Source: Xestospongia bergquistia (lineage: Eukaryota; Porifera; Demospongiae; Haplosclerida; Petrosiidae). From it: DNA of 64,000 bases. The stretch is taken from NCBI GenBank assembly GCA_963965975.1, contig OZ014416.1:3410001-3474000 (forward strand). Reading direction: 5' to 3'. The position numbers were made by a program, and so were the translations under genes. The notes below the pieces were generated by a model. The model ran no database searches and had not been told where the DNA came from. It saw nothing but the letters and a program-made list of their open reading frames with translations. This document shows positions 21,001 to 34,669 of the stretch, piece after piece (the first letter of the stretch is position 1; each line of letters begins with the position of its first letter).

Positions 21001-23160
21001 CAGTCTAAAGGACTTTATGGCACTAACAAAATAAATATCTATTAACAGTTTAGTAAGTTTGTTTGCATTAACGCTCTAAAGTCTTTAAGATGAAGACTTT
21101 AGATGGTTTAGACTATTGAGTGAAGTTTATAAAGTAAACTGCTCAGTCTAAAGGACTTTATGGCATTAACTAAATAAACAGCTATTAACAGTTTAGTAAG
21201 TTAGTTTGCATTAACGCTCTAAAGTCTTTAAGTTAAAGACTTTAGAAAGTTTAGACTAATGAGAGAAGTTTATAAAGTAAACTGCTCAGTCTAAAGGACT
21301 TTATTGCACTAACTAAATAAACAGCTATTAACAGTTTAGTGAGTTAGTTTGCATTAACGCTCTAAAGTCTTTAAGTTGAAGAGTTTAGAAAGTTTACGAT
21401 ATTGAGTGAATTTTATAAAGTAAACAGCTCAGTCTAAAGGACTTTATGGCACTAACTAAATAAACAGCTATTAACAGTTTAGTAAGTTAGTTTGCATTAA
21501 CGCTCTAAAGTCTTTAAGTTAAAAACTTTGGTAGGTTTAGACCATTGAGAGAAGTTTATAAAGTAAACTGCTCAATCAAAAGGACTTTATGGCACTAACT
21601 AAACAAACAGCTATTAACAATTTAGCAAGTTTGCTTGCATTAACGCTCTAAAGTCTTTAAATTAATCACTTTAGAAGGTTTAGACTATATAAAGAAGTTT
21701 ATAAAGTAAACTACTCAGTCTAAAGGACTTTATGGCACTAACTAAATAAACAGCTATTAACAGTTTAGTAAGTTAGTTTGCATTAACGCTCTAAAGTCTT
21801 TAAGTTAAAGACTTTAGTAGGTTTAAAGTATTGAGAGAAGTTTATAAAGTAAACTGCTCAGTCTAAAGGACTTTATGGCACTAACTAAGTAAACAGCTAT
21901 TAAGAGTTTAGTAAGTTAGTTTGCATTAACGCTCTAAAGTCTTTAAGTTAAAGACTTTAGTAGGTTTAGACTCTTGAGAGAATTTTATAAAGTAAACTGC
22001 TCAGTCTAAAGGACTTAATGGGACTAACTAAGCACTCAGTTACTAACTGTTTAGAAAGTTAGTTTGCATTAATCCCCTAAAGTCTTTAAGTTAAAGACTT
22101 TAGAATGTTTAGACTTTTGAGAGAAGTTTATAAAGTAAAATGCTCAGTCTAAAGGACTTTATGGCACTAACTAAATAAACAGTTATTAACAGTTCAGAAA
22201 GTTAGTTTGCATTAACACTCTAAAGTGTTTAAGTTAAAGACTTTAGAAGGTTTAGACTATTGAGAGAAGTTTATAAAGTAAACTGCTCAGTCTAAAGGAC
22301 TTTATGGCACTAACTAAATAAACAGCTATTAACAGTTTAGTAAGTTAGTTTGCATTAACGCTCTAAAGTCTTTAAGTTAAGGACTTTAGAAGGTTTAGAC
22401 TTTTGAAGAGAATTTTATAAAGTAAACTGCTCAGACAAAAGGACTTAATGGGACTAACTAAGCATTCAGTTATTAACAGTTTAGTAAGTTACTTTGCATT
22501 AACGCTCTAAAGGCTTTAAGTTAAAGACTTTAGAAGGTGTAGACTATTGAGAGAAGTTTATAAAGTAAGCTGCTCAGTCTAAAGGACTTTATGGCACTAA
22601 CTAAATAAACAGTTATTAACATTTCAGAAAGTTAGTTTGCATTAACGCTCTAAAGTCTTTAAGTTAAAAACTTTAGAAGGTTTAGACTTTTGAGAGAATT
22701 TTATAAAGTAAACTGCTCAGTCTAAAGGACATTTTGGCACTAACTAAATAAACAGCTATTAACAGTTTAGTAAGTTAGTTTGCATTAACGCTTTAAGTCT
22801 TTAAGTTAAGGACTTTAGAAGGTTTAGACTAATGAGAGAAGTTTATAAAGTAAACTGCTCAATCTAAAGGACTTTAAGGCACTAACTAAATAAACAGCTA
22901 TTAACAGTTTATTATGTTCGTTTGCATTAACGCTCTAAAGTCTTTAAGGGAAACACTTTAGAAGGTTTAGAATATCGAGACAAGTTTATGAAGTAAACTG
23001 CCTAGTCTAAAGGACTTTATGGCACTAACTAAATAAACAGCTATTAACACTTTAGTAAGTTAGTTTGCATTAACGCTATAAAGTCTTTAAGTTAAAGACT
23101 TTAGTAGGGTTAGACTCTTGAGAGAATTTTATAAAGTAAACTGCTCAGTCTAAAGGAGTT
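18011..23160. repeat. 14-monomer higher-order repeat (2,002 bp), about 2.5 copies
   Basis: The rare variant CTTAATGGGACTAACTAAGC followed by ACTCAGTTA recurs at 18011, 20012 and 22014. The variant AAATTAATGAC/AAATTAATCAC with CTATATAAAGAAG recurs at 19657 and 21659, and GAAGAGTTTAGAAAGTTTA..ATATTGAGTGAA at about 19376 and 21378. All offsets are 2001-2002 bp, which is 14 x 143. Confidence 0.88.
18074..18100. repeat. Dyad 1 of the satellite monomer (example copy)
   Basis: CTAAAGTCTTTAA and TTAAAGACTTTAG form perfect 13-bp arms around a single G. The same dyad recurs in most monomers. Variant monomers keep 11-12 of the pairs (the CAATAAAG class) or have one mismatch (the TTAAATTAATGAC class). 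Confidence 0.95.
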
Positions 23161-24059
23161 AAAGGGACTAACTAAGCACTCAGTTATTAACAGTTTAGAA
23201 AGTTAGTTTGCATTAACGCCATAAGTCTTTAAGTTATAGACTTTAGAAGGTTTAGACTATTGAGAGAAGTTTATAAGTATAATACTCAGTCTAAAGGAGT
23301 TTATGGCGCTAACCTATTAAACAGCTATTAACAGTTTAGTAAGTTAGTTTGCATTAACGCTCTAAAGACTTTAAGTTAAAGACTTTATAATGTTTAGACT
23401 GTTGAGTCAACTTTACAAAGTAAACTGCTTAGTCTAAAAAACTTAATTGGACTAACTAAACAAACTGCTACTAACAGTTTAGCAAGTTTGTTGGCATTAA
23501 CGCTCTCAAGTCTTTAAGATAAAGACATTAGTAGGTTTACACTATTGAATGAAGTTTGTAAAGTAAAGTGTTTAGTAAAAAAATCTTTATGGCACTAACT
23601 AAATAAACAACTATTAAAAGTTTAGTAGGTTGGTTTGCATTAACATTCTAAAGTCTTTAAGTTGAAGAGTTTAGAAAGTTTAAACTATTGAGTGAATTTT
23701 ATAAAGTAAACAGCTCAGCCTAAAGGACTTTATGGCACTAACTAAATAAACAGCTATTAACAGTTTAGTAAGTTAGTTTGCATTAACGCTCTAAACTCTT
23801 AAGTTAAAGACTATAGAAAGTTTAGACTAATGAGAAAGTTTATAAAGTAACTGCTCAGTCTAAAGGACTAAATGGGACTCACTAAGCAAACTGCTATTAA
23901 CGGTTTTATACGTTAGTTTGCATTAACGCTCTAAAGTCTTTAAGATAAAGACCTTAGAAAGTTTAGACTATTGAGAGAAGTTTATAAAGTAAACTGCTCA
24001 GTCTAAAGGACTTTATGGCACTAACTAAATAAACAGCTATTAACAGTTTAGTAAGTTAG

Positions 24060-26460
24060 TTTGCATTGACGCTCTAAAGTCTTTAAGTTAAAGATTTTAC
24101 AAGGTTTAGACTATTGACAGAAGTTTATCAAGTAAACTGCTTAGTCTAAAGGAGTTTATGGCACTAACTAAATAAACAGCTATTAACAGTTTAGTAAGTT
24201 AGTTTGCATTAACGCTCTAAAATCTTTAAGTTAAAGACTTTAGAAGGTTTAGACTATTGAGAGAAGTTTATAAAGTAAACTGCTCAGTCTAAAGGACTTT
24301 ATGGCACTAACTAAATAACCAGCTATTAACAGTTTAGTAAGTTAGTTTGCATTAACGCTCTAAAGTCTTTAAGTGAAAGACTTTAGAAGGTTTAGACTAT
24401 TGAGAGAAGAGTATAAAGTAAACTGCTCAGTCTAAAGGACTTTATGGCTCGAATTAAATAAACAGCTATTAACAGTTTAGTAAGTTAGTTTGCATTAACG
24501 CAATAAAGTCTTTAAGTTAAAGACTTTAGTAGGTATAGACTATTGAGATATGTTTATAAAGTAAACTGCTCAGTCTAAAGGTCTTTTAGGCACTAACTAA
24601 ATAAACAGCTATTAACAGTTTAGTAAGTTAGTTTGCATTAACGCTCTAAAGTCTTTAAGTTAAAGACTTTAGAAGGTTTAGACTATTGAGAGAATTTTAT
24701 AAAGTAAACTGCTTAGACTAAAGGACTTTATGGCACTAACTAAATAAACAGCTATTAACAGTTTAGTAAGTTAGTTTCCATTAACGCTCTAAAGTCTTTA
24801 AGTGAAAGACTTTAGAATGTTTAGACTATTGAGAGAAGAGTATAAAGTAAACTGCTCAGTCTAAAGGACTTTATGGCTCGAATTAAATAAACAGCTATTA
24901 ACAGTTTAGTAAGTTAGTTTGCATTAACGCAATAAAGTCTTTTAGTTAAAGACTTTAGTAGGTATAGACTATTGAGAGATGTTTATAAAGTAAACTGCTC
25001 AGTCAAAAGGACTTTTGGCACTAACTAAATAAACAGCTATTAACAGTTTAGTAAGTTAGTTTGCATTAACGCTCTAAAGTCTTTAAGTTAAAGACTTTAG
25101 AAGGTTTACACTATTGAGAGAAGTTTATAAAGTAAACTGCTTCGACTAAAGGACATTATGGCACTAACTAAATAAACAGCTATTAACAGTTTAGTAAGTT
25201 AGTTTCCATTAACGCTCTAAAGTCTTTAAGATAAAGACTTTAGAAGGTTTAGACTATTGAGAGAAGAGTATAAAGTAAACTGCTCAGTCTCAAGGATTTA
25301 TGGCACTAACTAAATAAACAGCTATTAACAGTTTAGTAAGTTAGTTTGCATTAACGCTCTAAAGTCTTTAAGTTAAAGACTTTAGAAGGTTTAGACTATT
25401 CAGAGAAGTTTATAAAGTAAACTGCTCAGTCTAAAGGACTTTATGGCACTAACTAAATAAACAGCTATTAACAGTTTAGTAAGTTAGTTTGCATTAACGC
25501 TCTAAAGTCTTTAAGTTAAAGACTTTAGAATGTTTAGACTATTGAGAGAAGTTTATAAAGTAAACTGCTCAGTCTAAAGGACTTTATGGCACTAACTAAA
25601 TAAACAGCTATTAACAGTTTAGTAAGTTAGTTTGCGTTAACGAAATAAAGTCTTTAAGTTAAAGTCTTTAGTAGGTACAGACTATTGAGAGAAGTTTATA
25701 AAGTAAACTGCTCAGTCTAAAGGACTTTTTGCTACAAACTAAGTAAACAGCTATTAACAGTTTAGTAAGTTAGTTTGCATTAACGCTCTAAAGTCTTTAA
25801 GTTAAAGACTTTAGAAGGTTTAGACTATTGACAGAAGATTATAAAGTAAACTGCTTAGTCTAAAGGACTTTATAGCACTAACTAAATAAACAGCTATTAA
25901 CAGTTTAGTAAGTTAGTTTGCATTAACGCTCTAAAGTCTTTAAGTTAAAGACTTTAGAAGGTTTAGACTATTGAGAGAAGTTTATAAAGTAAACTGCTTA
26001 GTCTAAAGGACTTTATTGCACTAACTAAATAAACAGCTATTAACAGTTTAGTAAGTTAGTTTGCATTAAAGTTCTAAAGTCTTTAAGTTAAACACTTTAG
26101 AAGGTTTAGACTATTGAGAGAAGTTTATAAAGTAAGCTGCTCAGTCTAAAGGACTTTATGGCACTAACTAAATAAACAGCTATTAACAGTTTAGTAAGTT
26201 AGTTTGCATTAGCGCTTTAAAGTCTTTAAGTTAAAGACTTTAGAAGGTTTAGACTATTCAGAGAATTTTATAAAGTAAACTGCTCAGTCTAAAGGACTTT
26301 ATGGCACTAACTAAATAAACAGCTATTAACAGTTTAGTAAGTTAGTTTGCATTAACCAATAAAGTCTTTAAGTTAAAGACTTTAGTAGGTATAGACTATT
26401 GAGAGAAGTTTATAAAGTAAACTGCTCAGTCTAAAGGACATTATGGCACTGACTATATAA
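24060..26460. repeat. Satellite block with a distant second copy (left member)
   Basis: It carries rare variants in order: AAGATTTTACAAGG (24091), GGCTCGAATTAAATAAAC (24446 and 24875, a 3-monomer step of 429 bp), GCTTCGACTAAAGGACATTA, GCGTTAACGAAATAAAG with AAAGTCTTTAGTAGGTACAG, and TGCATTAGCGCTTTAAAG. The same order is found from 43790. Confidence 0.85.
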
Positions 26461-27575
26461 ACAGCTATTAACAGTTTAGTAAGTTAGTTTGCATTAACGC
26501 TCTAAAATCTTTAAGTTAAACACTTTAGTAGGTTTACACCATTGAGAGAAGTTTATAAAGTAAACTGCTCAGTCTAAAGGACTTTATGGCACTAAATAAG
26601 TAAACAGCTATTAACAGTTTTGTAACTTAGTTTGCGTTAACGCTCTAAAGTCTTTAAGTTAAAGACTTTAGAAGGTTTAGGCTATTGAGAGAAGTTTATA
26701 AAGTAAACTGCTCAGTCTAAAGGACTTTATGGCACTAACTAAATAAAGAGCTATTAACAGTTTCGTAAGTTAGTTTGCATTAACGCTCTAAAGTCTTTAA
26801 GTTAAAGACTTTAGTAGGTTTAGACTATTGAGAGAAGTTTATAAAGTAAACTGCTCAGTCTAAAGGACTTTACGGCACTAACTATGTAAACAGCTATTAA
26901 CAGTTTAGTAAGTTAGTTTGCATTAACGCTATAAAGTCTTTAAGTTAAAGACTTTAGAAGGTTTAGACTATTGAGAGAAGTTTATAAAGAAAACTGCTCA
27001 GTCTAAAGGACTTTATGGCACTAACTAAATAAACAGCTATTAACAGTTTAGTAAGATTGTTTGCATTAACGCAATAAAGTCTTTATGTTAAAGACTTTTG
27101 AAGGTTTAGACTATTTAAAGAAGTTTTTAAAGTAAACTGCTCACTCTAAAGGCTTTCTGGCACTAACTACATAAACAGCTATTAACAGTTTAGTAAGTTA
27201 GTTTGCATTAAGGCTCTAAATTCTTTAATTTAAAGTCTTCAGAAGATTTAGACTACTGAGAGAAGTTTATAAAGTAAACTGCTCAGTCTAAAGGACTTTA
27301 TGGCACTAACTAAATAAACAGCTATTGACAGTTTAGTAAGTTAGTTTGCATTAACGCTCTAAAGTCTTTAAGTTAAAGACTTTAGAAGGTTTAGACTATT
27401 CAGAGAAGTTTATAAGGAAAACTGCTCAGTCTAAAGGACTTTATGGCACTAACTAAGTGAACAGCTATTAACAGTTTAGTAAGTTAGTTTGCATTAACGC
27501 TCTAAAGTCTTTAAGATAAAGACTTTAGAAGGTTTAGACTATTTAGAGAAGTTTATAAAGTAAACTGCTCAGTCT

Positions 27576-28100
27576 AAAGGATTTATGGCACTAACTAAAT
27601 AAACGGCTATTAACAGTTTAATAAGTTAGTTTGCATTAACGCTCTAAAGTCTTTAAGTTAAAGACTTCAGAAGGTTAAGACTATTGAGTGAAATTTATAA
27701 AGTAAACTGCTCAGTATAAAGGACTTTATGGCACTAACTAAATAAACAGCTATTGACAGTTTAGTAAGTTAGTTTGCATTAACGCTCTAAAGTCTTTAAG
27801 TTAAAGGCTTTAGAAGGTTTAGACTATTCAGAGAAGTTTATAAAGTAAACTGCTCAGTCTAAAGGACTTTATGGCACTAACTAAATAAACAGCTATTAAC
27901 AGTTTAGTAAGTTAGTTTGCATTAACGCTATAAAGTCTTTAAGATAAAGACTTTAGAAGGTTTAGACTATTTAGAGAAGTTTATAAAGTAAACTGCTCAG
28001 TCTAAAGGATTTATGGCACTAACTAAATAAACGGCTATTAACAGTTTAATAAGTTAGTTTGCATTAACGCTCTAAAGTCTTTAAGTTAAAGACTTTAGAA
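27576..28100. repeat. 3-monomer higher-order repeat (428 bp)
   Basis: The variant AAAGGATTTATGGC...AAACGGCTATTAACAGTTTAATAAG occurs at 27576 and 28004. The flanking monomers match pairwise (ACTATTCAGAGAAG, then ACTATTTAGAGAAG, then AGGTTAAGACTATTGAG). Confidence 0.8.
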
Positions 28101-31100
28101 GGTTAAGACTATTGAGAGAAATTTATAAATTAAACTGCTTAGTCTAAAGGACTTTATGGCACTATCTAAATAAGCAGCTATTAACAGTTTAGTAAGTTTG
28201 TTTGCATTAACGCTCTAAAGTCTTTAAGTTAACGACTTTAAAAGGTTTCGACTATTTAGAGAGGTTTATAAAGTAAACTGCTCAGTCTAAAGGACTTTAT
28301 GGCACTAATTAAATAAACAGCTATTAACAGTTTAGTAAGTTAGTTTGCATTAACGCTCTAAACTCTTTAAGTTAAAGACTTTAGAAGGTTTAGACTATTG
28401 AGAGAGGTTTATAAAGTAAACTGCTCAGTCTAAAGGACTTTATGGCACTAGCTAAGTAAACAGCTATTAACAGTTTAGTAAGTTAGTTTGCATTAACGCT
28501 CTAAAGTCTTTAAGTTAAAGACTTTAGAAGGCTTATACTTTTTAGAGATGTTTATAAAGTAAACTGCTCAGTCTAAAGGACTTTATGGCACTAACTAAAT
28601 AAACAGCTATTAACAGTTTAGTAAGATTGCTTGCATTAATGCACTAAAGTCTTTATGTTAATGACTTTTGAAGGTTTAGACTATTAAAAGAAGTTTATAA
28701 AGTAAACTGCTCAGTCTAAAGGACTTTATGGCTCTAACTAAATAAACAGCTATTAACAGTTTAGTAAGTTAGTTTGCATTAACGCTCTAAATTCTTTAAT
28801 TTAATGACTTCAGAAGATTTAGACTATTGAGAGATGTTTATAAAGTAAACTGCTCAGTCTAAAGGACTTTATGGCACTAACTAAATAAACAGCTATTAAC
28901 AGTTTAGTAAGTTAGTTTGCATTAACGCTCTAAAGTCTTTAAATTAAAGACTTTAGAAGGTTTAGACTATTGAGAGATGTTTATAAAGTAAACTGCTCTG
29001 TCTAAAGGATTTTATGGCACTAACTAAGTAAACAGCTATTAACAGATTAGTAAGTTAGTTTGCATTAACGCTCTGAAGTCTTTAAGTTAAAGACTTTAAA
29101 GGTTTAAACTATTTAGAGAAGTTTATAAAGTAAACTGCTCAGTCTAAAGGACTTTATGGCACTAACTAAATAACAGCTATTAACAGTTTAATAAGTTAGT
29201 TTGAATTAACGCTCTAAAGTCTTTAAGTTAAAGACTTTAGAAGGTTTAGTCTATTGAGAGAAGTTTATAAAGTAAACTGCTCAGTCTAATGGACTTTATG
29301 GCACTAACTAAATAAACAGCTATTAACAGTTTAGTAAGTTAGTTTGCATTAACTCAATAAAGTCTTTAAGTTAAAGACTTTAGAAGGTTTAGTCTATTGA
29401 GAGAAGTTTATAAAGTAAACTGCTCAGTCTAAAGGACTTTATGGCACTACCTAAGTAAACAGTTATTAACAGTTTAGTAAGTTTGTTTGCGTTAACGCTA
29501 TAAAGTCTTTAAGTTAAAGACTTCAGAAGGTTTAGACTATTGAGAGAAGTTTATAAAGTAAACTGCTCAGTCTAAAGGACTTTATGGCACTAACTAAATA
29601 AACAGCTATTAGCAATTTAGTAAGTTAGTTTGCATTAACGCTCTAAAGTCTTTAAGTGAAAGACTTTAGAAGGTTTAGACTATTCAAAGAAGTTTATAAT
29701 GTAAACTGCTCAGTCTAAAGGACTTTATGGCACTAACTAAATAAACAGCTATTAACAGTTTAGTAAGTTAGTTTGCATTAACGCTCTAAAGTCTTTAAGT
29801 TAAAGACTTTAGAAGGTATAGACTATTGAGAGAAGTTTATAAAGTAAACTGCTCAGTCTAAAGGACTTTTTGGCACTAACTAAATAAGCAGGTATTAACA
29901 GTTTAGTAAGTTAGTTGGCATTAACGCTCTAAAGTCTTTAAGTTAAGGACTTTAGAAGGTTTAGACTATTGAGAGATGTTTATAAAGTAAACTGCTCAGT
30001 CTAAAGGACTTTATGGCATTATCTAAGTAAACAGGTATTAACAGTTTAGTAAGTTAGTTTGCATTAACGCTCTAAAGTCTTTAAGTTAAAGTCTTTAGAA
30101 GGCTTAGACTTTTGAGAGAAGTTTATAAGGTAAACTGCTCAGTCGAAAGGACTTTATGGCACTAACTAAATAAACAGCTATTAACAGTTTAGTAAGTTAG
30201 TTTGCATTAACGCTCTAAACTCTTTAAGTTAAAGACTTTAGAAGGTTTAGACTATTGAGAGAGGTTTATAAAGTAAACTGCTCAGTCTAAAGGACTTTAT
30301 GGCATTAACTAAGTAAACAGCTATTAACAGTTTAGTAAGTTAGTTTGCATTAACGCTCTAAAGTCTTTAAATTAAAGACTTTAGAAGGTTTAGACTATTG
30401 AGAGAAGTTTATAAAGTAAAATGCTCAGTCTAAAGGATTTTATGGCACTAACTAAGTAAACAGCTATTAACAGTTTAGTAAGTTAGTTGGCATTAACGCT
30501 CTAGAGTCTTTAAGTTAACGACTTTAAAGTTTTAAACTATTTAGAGAAGTTTATAAAGTAAACTGCTCAGTATAAAGGACTTTATGGCACTAACTGAATA
30601 ACAGCTATTAACAGTTTAATAAGTTAGTCTGCATTAACGCTCTAAAGTCCTTAAGTTAAAGACTTTAGAAGGTTAACACTATTGAGAGAAGTTTATAAAG
30701 TAAACTGCTCAGTCTAAAGGACTTTATGGCACTAACTAAGTAAACAGCTATTAACAATTTAGCAAGTTTTTTTGCATTAACGCTCTAAAGTCTTTAAATT
30801 AATGACTTTAGAAGGTTTAGACTATATAAAGAAGTTTATAAATTAAACTGCTCAGTCTAAAGGACTTTATGGCACTAAGTAAATAAACAGCTATTAACAG
30901 TTTAGTAAGTTAGCTTGCATTAACACTCTAAAGTCTTTAAGTTAAAGACTTTAGTAGGTTTAGGCTATTGAGAGAAGTTTATAGTGTAAACTGCTCAGTT
31001 ATAGGACTTTATGGCACTAACTAAGTGAACAGCTATTAACAGTTTAGTAAGTTAGTTTGCATTAACGCTCTAAAGTCTTTAAGTGAAAGACTTTAGAAGG

Positions 31101-31739
31101 TTTAGTCGATTGAGAGAAGTTTATAAAGTAAACTGCTCAGTCTAAAGGACTTTATGATACTAAATAAGTAAACAGCTATTAACAGTTTAGTAAGTTAGTT
31201 TGCATTAACGCTCTAAAGTCTTTAAGTTAAAGACATCAGAAGGTTTAGACTATTGAGAGAAGTTTATAAAGTAAACTGCTCAGTCTAAAGGACTTTATGG
31301 CACTAACTAAATAAACAGCTATTAACAGTTTAGTAAGTTAGTTTGCATTAACGCTCTAAAGTCTTTAAGTTAAAGACTTTAGAAGGTTTAGACTATTGAG
31401 ACTAGTTTATAAAGTAAACTGCTCAGTCTAAAGGACTTTATGGCACTAACTAAATAAACAGCTATTAACAGTTCAGTAAGTTAGTTTGCATTAACGCAAT
31501 AAAGTCTTTAAGTTAAAGTCTTTAGCAGGTATAGACTATTGAGAGAAGTTTATAAAGTAAACTGCTCAGTCGAAAGGACTTTTTGGCACTAACTAAATAA
31601 ACAGCTATTAACAGTTTAGTAAGTTAGTTGGCATTAACGCTCTCAAATCTTTAAGTTAAAGACTTTAGAAGGTTTAGACTATTCAGAGAAGTTTATAAAG
31701 TAAACTGCTCAGTCTAAAGGACTTTTTGGCACTAACTAT

Positions 31740-33600
31740 ATAAACAGCTATTAACACTTTAGCAAGTTTGTTTGTATTAACGCTCAGAAGTCTTTAAATT
31801 AATGACTTTAGAAGGATTAGACTATATAAAGGAGTTTATGAAGTAAACTGCTCAGTCTAAAGGACTTTATGGCACTAACTAAATAAACAGCTATTAACAG
31901 TTTAGTAAGTTAGTTTGCATTAACGCTCTAAAGTCTTTAAATAAAAGACTTTAATAGGTTTAGACTATTGATAGAAGTTTATAAAGTAAACTGCTCAGTC
32001 TAAAGGACTTTATGGCACTAACTAAGTAAACAGCTATTAACAGTTTATTAACTTAGTTTGCATTAACGCTCTAAAGTCTTTAAGTTAAAGAGTTTAGAAA
32101 GTTTAGACTATTGAGAGAAGTTTATAAAGTAAACTGCTCAGTCTAAAGGACTTTTTGGCACTAACTAAATAAACAGCTATTAACAGTTTAGTAGCTTAGT
32201 TTCCATTAACGCTAAAAAGTCTTTAAGTTAAAGACTTTAGAATGTTTAGACTATTGAGAGAAGTTTATAAAGTAAACTGCTCAGTCTAAAGGACTTTATG
32301 GCACTAACTAAATTAAAGTTTTAAACTATTTAGAGAAGTTTATAAAGTGAACTGCTCAGTATAAAGGACTTAATGGCACTAACTAAATAAACAGCTATTA
32401 ACAGTTTGGTAAGTTAGTTTGCAATAACGCTCTAAAGTCTTTAAGTTAAAGACTTTAAAATGTATACACTATTGAGAGAAGTTTATAAAGTAAACTGCTC
32501 AGTCTAAAGGACTTTATGTCACTAACTAAATAAACAGCTATTAACAGTTTAGTAAGTTAGTTTGCATTAACGCTTTAAAGTCTTTAAGTTAAAGACTTTA
32601 AAAGGTTTAGACTATTTAGAGAAGTTTATAAAGTATACTGCTTAGTCTAAAGGACTTTTTGGCACTAACTAAATAAACAGCTATTAACACTTTAGCAAGT
32701 TTGTTTGTATTAACGCTCTAAAGTCTTTAAATTAATGACTTTAGAAGGTTTAGACTATATAAAGGAGTTTATAAAGTAAACTGCTCAGTCTAAAGGACTT
32801 TATGGCACTAACTAAATAAACAGCTATTAACAGTTTAGTAAGTTAGTTCGCATTAACGCTCTAAAGTCTTTAAATAAAAGACTTTAAAAGGTTTAGACTA
32901 TTGATAGATGTTTATAAAGTAAACTGCTCAGTCTAAAGGACTTTATGGCACTAACAAAGTAAACAGCTATTAACAGTTTAGTAAGTTAGTTTGCATTAAC
33001 GCTCTAAAGTCTTTAAGTTAAAGAGTTTAGAAGGTTTAGACTATTGAGAGAAGTTTATAAAGTAAACTGCTCAGTCTAAAGGACTTTTTGGCCCTAACTA
33101 AATAAACAGCTATTATAGTTTAGTAGCTTAGTTTGCATTAACGCTCTAAAGTCTTTAAGTTAAAGACTTTAGAATGTTTAGACTATTGAGAGAAGTTTAT
33201 AAAGTAAACTGCTCAGTCTAAAGGACTTTAGGGCACTAACTAAATTAAAGTTTTAAACTATTTAAAGAAGTTTATAAAGTGAACTGCTCAGTATAAAGGA
33301 CTTAATGGCACTAGCTAAATAAACAGCTATTAACAGTTTGGTAAGTTAGTTTGCATTAACGCTCTAAAGTCTTTAAGTTAAAGACTTTAAAAGGTATACA
33401 CTATTGAGAGAAGTTTATAAAGTAAACTGCTCAGTCTAAAGGACTTTATGTCACTAACTAAATAAACAGCTATTAACAGTTTAGTAAGTTAGCTTGCATG
33501 TACGCTCTAAAGTGTTTAAGTTAAAGACTTTAGAAGGTTTAGACTATTGAGAGAAGTTTATAAAGTAAACTGCTTAGTCTAATGGACTCTATGGCACTAA
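31740..33600. repeat. 932-bp higher-order repeat containing a truncated monomer, 2 copies
   Basis: A junction ACTAAATTAAAGTTTTAAACTATTT at 32311 and 33243 (split here at the AAATT / AAAG boundary) shows a monomer that lost about 70 bp. The TTAACACTTTAGCAAG variant recurs at 31751 and 32684. Offsets of 932-933 bp equal 7 monomers minus the deletion. Confidence 0.85.
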
Positions 33601-34669
33601 CTAAGTAAACAGCTATTAACAGTTTAGTAAGTTAGTTTGCATTAACGCTCTAAAGTCTTTAAGTTAAAGACTTTAGAAGGTTTAGACTATTGAGAGAAGT
33701 TTATAAAGTAAACTGCTCAGTCTAAAGAACTTTATGGCACTAACTAAATAAACAGCTATTAACAGTTTAGTAAGTTAGTTTGCATTAACGCTCTAAAGTC
33801 TTTAAGTTAAAGACTTTAGAAGGTTTAGACTATTGAGACAAGTTTATAAAGTAAACTGCTCAGTCTAAAGGACTTTATGGCACTAACTAAATAAGCAGCT
33901 ATTAACAGTTTAGTAAGTTAGTTTGCATTAACGCTCTAAAGGCTTTAAGTTAAAGACTTTAGAAGGTTTAGACTATTCAGAGAAGTTTATAAAGTAAACT
34001 GCTCAGTCTAAAGGACTTTATGGCTCTAACTAAATAAACAGCTATTAACAGTTTAGTAAGTTAGTTTGCATTAACGCAATAAAGTCTTTAAGTTAAAGAC
34101 TTTAGAAGGTTTAGACAATTGAGAGAAGTTTATAAAGTAAACTGCTTAGTTTAAATGACTCTATGGCACTAACTAAGTAAAGGGCTATTAACAGTTTAGT
34201 AAGTTAGTTTGCATTAACGCTCTAAAGTCTTTAACTTAAAGACTTTAGAAGGTTTAGACTATTGACAGAAGTTTATAAAGTAAACTACTTAGTCTAAAGG
34301 ACTTTATGGCAATAACTGAATTAACATCGATTAACAGTTTAGTAAGTTAGTTTGCATTAACTCTCTAAAATCTTTAAGTTAAACACTTTAGAAGGTTTAG
34401 ACTTTTGAGAGAAGTTTATAAAGTAAACTGCTCAGTCTAAAGGACTTTATGGCACTAACTAAATAAACAGCTATTAACAGTTTAGTAAGTTAGTTTGCAT
34501 TAACGCTCTAAAGTCTTTAAGTTAAAGACTTTAGAAGGTTTAGACTATTCAGAGAATTTTATAAAGTAAACTGCTCAGTCTAAAGGACTTTATGGCTCTA
34601 ACTAAATAAACAGCTATTAACAGTTTAGTAAGTTATTTTGCATTAACGCTCTAAAGTCTTTAAGTTAAA

